Source: Telmatactis stephensoni (Eukaryota > Cnidaria > Anthozoa > Actiniaria > Isophelliidae). Taken from it: 64,000 nucleotides of DNA. Position 1 is the stretch's first letter; each line of letters begins with the position of its first letter. The notes beneath the pieces were generated by a model. It was not told the DNA's origin. It saw nothing but the letters and a program-made list of their open reading frames with translations, and searched no databases. This document shows positions 57,819-64,000 of the stretch, piece by piece. A program made the translations under genes and the position numbers. Location of the stretch: the NCBI GenBank assembly GCA_029948255.1, contig JALIZF010001794.1, forward strand, positions 62,001-126,000, written 5' to 3'.

Positions 57819-58925
57819 AGAAGATGAAACAGCGTCCAATGTCTTAGCATCAAAAACCCAAACGTTCAGTGGAGAAGATCGCTATGTAGTTCCTATTCTC
57901 TGGAAAGATAGCTCAGAACCATTGCCAAACAACCGAGATCAAGCTGAACGACAATGGATACAACTAGAGAAACGCCTCGACAAGGATGAAAAACTCAAGT
58001 CAGCATACATCAAGACCCTGCAGACAGATCTAGAAAAGGGATTTGTCAAGAAAGTTATCCTGTAGTACATCCACACAAACCAGATAAAGTTAGAAGAGTA
58101 CACAACTTCTCAAACAAGTATCAAGGCCAGTCATTAAACGACAGAATTTACAATGGCCCTGATCTACTCAACCCACTCACAGGAGTGCTTACAAGATTTA
58201 GAGCTGGAAACATTTTTCTAGCTGCGGATATATCTGATGAAAATTCACTGAGATTTCTATTTAGAGAAGCAAATGATCAGCCATTAGATGTCTACAAGTG
58301 TGTTCGCCGCCCACTTAGAGAGCGCTCTGCACCATGCTGTGCCAATTATACAATCAAGAAGTGTTGCCATGACAACATAACAAAGTTCCCACTTGCTGCG
58401 GAAGTTGCAGAAAAAAATTTCTATGTAGATGATTGTCTGACATCTGTTGATGACAAAGATCAAGCCATTGAGTTAACAACAAATCTGACTCAACTTCTTG
58501 CCAAAGGAAGTTTCAAACTAACCAAGTGGATGTCCAACAATAAAGAAGTATTACAGACAGTTCCACCTGAGGAGCAATACAAAAGCCTTAAACGTTTCAA
58601 TGACGAGCAAACTACCAAGACCAGAACTCTTGGAACAGTGTATGATCCAGAGAAAGATTGTTTCATTGCCACTATTTCAAAGAAGGATCCAGCATCATCC
58701 CCACGTGAATTCCTAAGCAGAATAGCATCAATCTGGGATCCACTTGTACACCTCAGCCCATTCATTATCAGAGGACGCAACCTACAAAGAGAAACCTTCA
58801 CACAGAAGCTACATTGGGATAGCCTTGTAACAGATCTTCTACTAACCAAGTGGCGTTCATGGGAAAAAGAACTATTGCAGATTCAAAGTACAGAAATTCC
58901 ACGTCTATTCAGATCAAGAGAATAG
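57775..58925 (+). pseudogene. BEL/Pao reverse transcriptase with frameshift and internal deletion
   Basis: The first part (57775-58065) ends WIQLEKRLDKDEKLK...GFVKKVIL. A frameshift lies near 58060. A second frame from 58185 starts LTRFRAGNIFLAADISDENS; about 15 residues around the first catalytic Asp appear deleted after AADI, because FLFREANDQPLDVY follows directly. The catalytic FYVDDCLTS (YVDD) is present, followed by the thumb-like SFKLTKWMSNNKEVLQ. An in-frame TAG at 58923 ends it. It would be inactive. Confidence 0.7.
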
Positions 58926-59594
58926 AATGGTGAGCCAGGTCTAGTGTCATTCTTAGATGCGTCAAAGAAAGCCAAATGTGATGTAAACTACACCAGAACA
59001 AAGTATAAAGATGGCAAAGTTGACACAAGAATCCATGTTGCAAGAACAAAGTTGTCACCACAGAAAACAGTATCCATCCCACGATTAGAGCTGGATGTAT
59101 TCCTAATGTCAGTGAGATTAGTGAAATCAACATTGAAGGAGCTGAATCTACCTATCACCAGAGTAACATTCTTCACAGATTCTATGATTGTCCTGTATTG
59201 GGTGAAGCAATCCAGCAGTCGGTACAGAGACTATGTTGCTCACAGAATAGCAGATATCCAATCCGAGTTGAAGTGGCTAGAAGACAAAGGCTATGAAGTA
59301 GACGTACGACATTGTCCTACTGCAGAAAACCCAGCTGATGATGGTACAAGAGGTTTAACGTCTGACAAATTAGGCCTGAATTCTAGATGGCAATGTGGCC
59401 CAAAGTTCCTACAAGAACCAGAATCTAACTGGCCTACAATTCCTCCCGAGGAGGAGAAGGAGAAGAAGATTCAAGAAAGCAACCTAGAAGTAAGGAAGAA
59501 ACGCTTAACAGCAACACAGAGTACACGAGCTTATTTCCCGAATACAGATATTCCCGACTGTCAAAGGTTCTACGTGTCCTTTCAAGATGCTTGA
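58926..59594 (+). pseudogene. BEL/Pao RNase H-like domain
   Basis: After the TAG the same frame continues with FLDASKKAKCDVNYTRTKY, SIPRLELDVFLMSVRLV and RVTFFTDSMIVLYWVKQ; the spaced acidic residues (LDAS, LELD, TDSM) match RNase H of BEL/Pao elements. It then reads YEVDVRHCPTAENPADDGTR and ends at TGA 59592-59594. Integrase continues in a shifted frame. Confidence 0.65.
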
Positions 59595-60980
59595 GATGGA
59601 GGTCAAAGGAAACAGGTCCAATCTCAAGTGATGAGTTAACTAATGCACAAATCCAATCCTTCAAGATACATCAAAAACAAGTGTACAGTGAAGAAATTTA
59701 TAGCCTTAATGAAGGAAAAGAAGTGTCAAGTAAGTCTCGTCTTAAACGCCTTGTTCCATTCCTTGACAAAGATGGCATATTAAGAGCACGAGGTCGCCTC
59801 AGACATGCACCGATTGAATATTCAGCCAAGTATCCAAAAATAATTGATGGAAATACTCACTTAGCACAGCTACGCATTGCAAAAAAGCATGAAGAAACCA
59901 AGCATGGATCAGTACAACATGTAATCAACGAGCTACGACAAGAATATTGGATTCTGAAAGTCAAGCAAGCAGTTAAGAAATATACATGGAACTGTTGGTT
60001 CTGTAAGAAAGAAAGAGCAAAACCTACACCGCCTCTGATGGCAGATCTCCCTAAGGCAAGAGTTACGCCTTGTACAATACCCTTCACGGCAGTAATGTGT
60101 GACTATTTTGGACCAATGACTGTAAAGGAGAGAACTACAACTAGAAGATCAGTTAAACAAAAGAGATGGGGATGTGTTTTCACCTGTCTAACAACTCGTG
60201 CAGTCCATCTAGAGTTGGCTACTGACTTATCAACAGATGCATTTATAAACTGATTGATTAGATTCGCAAGTAGAAAAGGAACCTGTACAGTACATCTACT
60301 CAGACAGAGGAACCAACTTTGTTGGCACTGCTAACAAACTACAACAGAACCTTGACAACAACAAAATCATCAACACTATGCATAAGAAAGGAATCAATTG
60401 GCACTTTGGATCACCACTGTCACCGCACAAAATTGGAGCAATTGAAAGACTAGTGAGAAGCGTTAAGAAGGCCCTAAGAAGTCTAGAAGGTCAAGTCTTC
60501 AAATCAGATGCACTCCACACAGCATTAGTAGACATCGAAAGTTCACTCAACAGCAGACCTCTAACTCCAATCATTCCTAGAGAAGAAGACCTTGATGATC
60601 TAAGAGCACTAACACCAAATGATTTGTTACTACTCAAGCCAAACACAGGCATACCCATACAGTCAGATGAAAAGGAAGTCAACTCGAGAAAAAATCTACA
60701 AGCAAGCATTAGCAGTGTCTAAAATATTCTGGTCAAGATGGCTCAAAGAATACTTACCCACGCTGGTGCAAAGATCCAAGTGGTACTTTGAACAGAAAGA
60801 ACCCCAAGTGGTGAGCTAGTTCTGAGTATCGAAGATGGTGTATCCAGGCACAGATGGCCGTTAGCTCGGATCACCCACGTCGTCAGAAGTGAGGATGGGA
60901 GAGTCCGAACAGTCATTCTAAAGACCAAAGATGGTTATGTCACTCGTCCGGTAGTCACAGTTTACAGGATAGAAGATTAA
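59591..60980 (+). pseudogene. BEL/Pao integrase, broken
   Basis: The zinc-binding region reads HEETKHGSVQHVINELRQEY with WNCWFCKKERAK downstream (HHCC). The core starts AVMCDYFGPMTVKER (first Asp). A TGA at 60253 and a frameshift near 60283 precede SDRGTNFVGTA (second Asp) and SPHKIGAIERLVRSVKKAL (Glu). A further frameshift near 60700 leads to FWSRWLKEYLPTLVQRS and the C-terminal WPLARITHVVRSEDGRVR...VYRIED ending at 60980. The three catalytic residues survive but lie in different frames. Confidence 0.75.
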
Positions 60981-61699
60981 GTTCTTTGGCATCTTCCCTA
61001 AAAGACACCAAAGAATAGGAGTTTATGTTTATCAACAAAAAGAACAATGTGAATTGATCAAATTTTTATCCACTTTAAAAAACAAAAAAAACATTCATTA
61101 ATTTTACGCATTTCAAAATTTAATTACCTTATAAGTATTTTCAATTATATTTTGTAGAAAGTCTATCCTTCTTAAGTGCATATTTCGTCGATTTTTAAAC
61201 TGCCATTCATGTGTAAACTCGTTCCCTCACCCGCCATTTTGATTAGCCTCATTTTCATGCAAGCCTCGTTTTTATGTAGTTTCTAAGTAACGACCGTTTC
61301 TATCTGTGTATCACACTTGTGTCACGTAACGTTGTCACGTAATATTTCAGTTTTCTTTCAAATCTTCCGAGAAAACGGTTACACTGTATTTACACCAAAA
61401 AACCTCAGTTAGGTGGGAAAATCCACAAATTAAGGTAAAATAATTCGTAAAATACATATCATTTCCAATTTATTGTAATTTTAATTCATTTCATTTTAAC
61501 AACTTTGTACAATCATTGTAACTTTTGTTATTTGCAACTTTCCTTCACAGTTTGAAGCATATCACATATACCGTATCGCATCATATCTTAGCGTATAGTA
61601 TCGTATTGACTGGCACATTGTCATTAAATACTTGCTCTCAACTATTGTGGTATTCGTTTATTCCCACCGGGATCTACAGAGTGGAGTCTGTATTCGAAA

Positions 61700-62198
61700 A
61701 TATCAGACCGAGTCTTGACATCTAATCGATCTGTTAGGCAAGGGCCGTACCTAAAGACGAGGTCTGATTAGCATGTATTTTCCCTTACAGACCGAGCAAA
61801 GTGAGGTTAATAAAATTGTTTTTATATAGCTTTTTAGCTGCGTCGACAAAAGAACAGGCAAACTTAACTTACCCGGTCTGAGTATTTAAAAAACGTACCA
61901 AAATCAGCATGTGATCAAAAGTGTGTATGTTGCAGCGAACAGATTATTTTAAATTTTACTTAGTTATTATTTATAATTGAAAAAAATATGTAGGTAGTCT
62001 CTGTACATGGCCTAACGACTACTCAGTCCTCTATTGTTTTGTAATTATTGTAATTATCATATTAGGGAAGTGTTCCTGAAATAAATACATTATGCATACA
62101 TTAAGTAAACAAATCACTAATGCAAACATTTTCTTTAAGAATCCTATCAAGACTTGCCATTATTCCATTTTTGTCCATTGAATAGCCCTCTAAGAGGG
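61700..62198. other. no gene recognised
   Basis: AT-rich sequence downstream of the retroelement, with stops in all frames. A short TATTTTCC-rich stretch is visible; nothing else. Confidence 0.5.
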
Positions 62199-63639
62199 AT
62201 GGAGAGAATGGAAGTGGAACAAAATGTAATGGACTGCATGGCCAATGCAGGCCGAGGAGTTGGAGCAGTAATAAAGATCGGTGCTCTGTACGAAAGAATG
62301 GCCACGAAAACCAAAATATATTCTGAGCTGACAGAATTTGTAATGTCACTGATTGGTGATGATTATACGAGAGAATTAGTTAACTATGCTGAAGTTATTG
62401 GATTTACAAATTTGGTAAGTATATTTGATTATTTCAATTGAAATTTTTTTTTAAGGAAAATGTGTTATGGAGTGAGGATACTCAGGTTGAAAATCATGGT
62501 AAGATCTTGCCATGGTCATGATAAGATCTCTGCAAGAGTTGTACCAAGATCGTGGATCAATTCTCGCAAGAGTTTTCAAGATCATGACAAGGTCATGCCA
62601 AGATCTTTAAGATCTTGAAAGATCTTTGCAATAATTGTTCCAATATCTTGGGGATATTGCAAGATCCCCTGGGATCTTCCAAAATCTTGAAAGATCTGGC
62701 CAAGACTTCCAAGATCTTGGAACAATTCTTGCAAAGATCCCCCAAGATTGTAAGATCTGATCAAGATTATGGCATTACCTTAACAAGATCTTTACAACAT
62801 GCTCAAACTGGGTAGTCTTTAGCATAAAACTACTTATTTTTATCTGTATTTTTCAACAGCTATGTAGAAAAATCAATGGACCTTCACTTGAAGAACTAAA
62901 GGATTGCTTCCAAAAGACTATTGTGCCATTCTTTAAACAGCTGGATACATCCCCAATAAGCAGCCAGAGTGTGCAGTCTATTGGTCTGAAGGAAATTCAA
63001 AGAGACATTGCACAGATGTGCAGGAATAACTCTCAAAAGGTATCAAATATTACATACTGTTATCATAAAGAGATGACAATACAAGCTGACTATAATTAGT
63101 GGGATTTCAATTCCCAATTGTATTGTTTAATGTAAAATAACAGGAAATGTTTGAATTGTCAGTAATTACTATTAGATGTCATGAAATTGCTAAAATAAAT
63201 CTTATTCTTGTAATAAAAGACAACATACATGTTAATTACTGTATTCAGTATTGTTTTCAACCTTTTCTTAGGTTATTAGATGCATCAACAATGTCGTGCA
63301 GTGCAGTCAGACCAAGACAAATGCTGTCGCTGTATGCCTCTCAAGCTACCTAAAAGTGACAACCTTGGAGGTTACTGCAGACACTGCTAAGAAGTGCTTT
63401 CAAGAAGAATCCTGCATTTCATCAGGTGCACTTTAAGCCATGAGGCTCCATTTTTGATAGATGGTGCTACTCTACCAAAGAATGGAATCATCAAAATGAT
63501 TAGAAAGGGCAGTCATAGTAATCCAAAAAATGGAGCACTGAAATCTGCACTTCTAATTAAGAGAGCCTTCTTTGATAAGCCTGACTTGTGCGACATTGAT
63601 AATGGTATGTCCAATTTGTATAATTGTATTTGAGTTTAC
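62199..63639 (+). CDS. unrecognised multi-exon gene, first exons, possibly frameshifted
   Basis: Exons 62199-62414, 62860-63039 and 63272 onward have AG/GT borders and phase 0 joins. The start MERMEVEQNVMDCMANAGRG is the first ATG after a TTGAATAG acceptor-like site. Later motifs are LSVEELKD-like (PSLEELKDCFQKTIVPFF), IQRDIAQMCRNNSQK and TADTAKKCFQEESC. After about 63420 the frame meets TAA, while a shifted frame reads SHEAPFLIDGATLPKNGIIK and continues with SALLIKRAFFDKPDLCDID to a GT at about 63604, suggesting a one-base shift. No signal peptide or membrane segment is seen. I do not know the family; the gene may continue past the window or be a pseudogene. Confidence 0.45.
62490..62800 (+). 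repeat. degenerate GATCTTG/CAAGATC repeat in intron
   Basis: About twenty copies of AAGATCTTG, AAGATC or GATCTTG occur in 300 bp, in both orientations because the core AGATCT is palindromic. It fills most of the first intron of the 62199-63639 gene. Confidence 0.8.
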
Positions 63640-64000
63640 GGTAATAACACGGCAAAAAAGGTCGCGTTTTACCGCGGGATGTGCAGGGATAATGTAATCC
63701 TAACATAACATAATCCCTTCATTAGCCCGCATTTTCCCTTTTGGATAACTCGAATAATCCTTGCATAATGCCGCGGGATAACAATAGGTAAACGTACCGT
63801 TTTACCGAATTTGACCAATCGGTATAATCTGAGTATAACGTACGTTTTACCCGCATAATGTCACTATGGATAACGCGGCTCAAATACGTGTTTTACCTTG
63901 CATAATACCTGCATAATCCAGCAGGAAAACACGTGTTTTACTTTCTTGGACTGTGGGATAATTCTGACATTATGCTTGTCAAACCTCGCATTTTCCCTAC
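63640..64000 (+). repeat. repeat with GCATAAT and CGTTTTACC motifs, continues past the window
   Basis: GGATAA, GCATAAT, CGTTTTACC and GCATTTTCCCT recur many times with irregular spacing to the end. No open frame is supported. It could be the left part of a tandem repeat or an imperfect element whose other end lies outside. Confidence 0.5.

Larger units (their letters stand above)
54095..61470 (+). mobile_element. BEL/Pao LTR retrotransposon, decayed
   Basis: Gag, aspartic protease, RT, RNase H and integrase remnants appear in BEL/Pao order from 54582 to 60980. Diverged long terminal repeats flank them: about 54095-54420 and 61150-61470 share GCCATTTTG...TAGCCTC, GGTGGGAA and CCACA-ATTAAGGTAAAATAATTC. 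The LTRs look only about 70% alike, so the copy is old or is a hybrid of two related insertions. Ends are approximate; no clear target duplication was found. Many stops and frameshifts make it non-functional. Confidence 0.75.

Noticed and set aside
58490..59176. Minus-strand open frames across the BEL polymerase region
   Set aside because: They are shadows of the plus-strand RT and RNase H frames, which carry the recognisable motifs.

Overview
The window looks like eukaryotic nuclear DNA from an invertebrate animal, most likely a cnidarian and plausibly a stony coral. Genes are split by GT-AG introns with short exons. The background is AT-rich, and most of the sequence is layered transposon debris: TIR/MITE palindromes, LINEs, a BEL/Pao element, and tyrosine-recombinase retroelement remnants. 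HECT/G2E3-like ligase genes and IS3-type integrase genes of the kind seen here are common in coral genomes. The taxon is an inference; no rRNA or single-copy marker gene is present.

Layout. 1-7,300: a spaced direct repeat, several TIR elements, a row of evenly spaced TATCGCGCGATA dyads, and a 1.65-kb palindromic element between TTAA sites. 7,587-15,714: a decayed retroelement with the A1 ... B1-A2-B2 split direct repeats of Ngaro/PAT-type (DIRS order) elements. It is filled with a 0.7-kb palindrome and a 4.4-kb giant inverted repeat and keeps only gag-like coding remnants. 16,451-17,013: the last two exons of a host-type gene. 17,500-25,900: inverted repeats and MITEs, including three members of one TAGAGT-ended family within 0.9 kb, plus a LINE 3' end.

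26,801-33,616 is the most gene-like part. A HECT-type E3 ligase gene (plus strand, one frameshift) converges on a three-exon IS3-like integrase (minus strand) whose exons join in frame to about 496 codons with a DDE triad. 34,000-37,740 holds tandem repeats and a half copy of the 4,839-6,486 element carrying a nested TIR insertion. 38,100-38,780 has two antiparallel fragments of one protein family.

40,018-42,642 is a LINE split by a second, 5'-truncated LINE with its target duplication. 43,100-48,011 has satellite repeats, a spectrin-like exon, a GPCR TM7 remnant and a tyrosine-recombinase catalytic domain. 48,206-50,925 is a third LINE split by a 1.7-kb TTAA-flanked element. About 54,095-61,470 is a decayed BEL/Pao retrotransposon with gag, protease, RT/RNase H and integrase remnants and an interruption in gag that contains a tRNA-like gene. 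62,199-63,639 carries the first exons of an unrecognised gene.

There is no operon-like cooperation. The only plausible functional pairing is the convergent HECT ligase and IS3-like integrase. Coordinates of repeat ends and exons were read by eye and may be off by a few bases.
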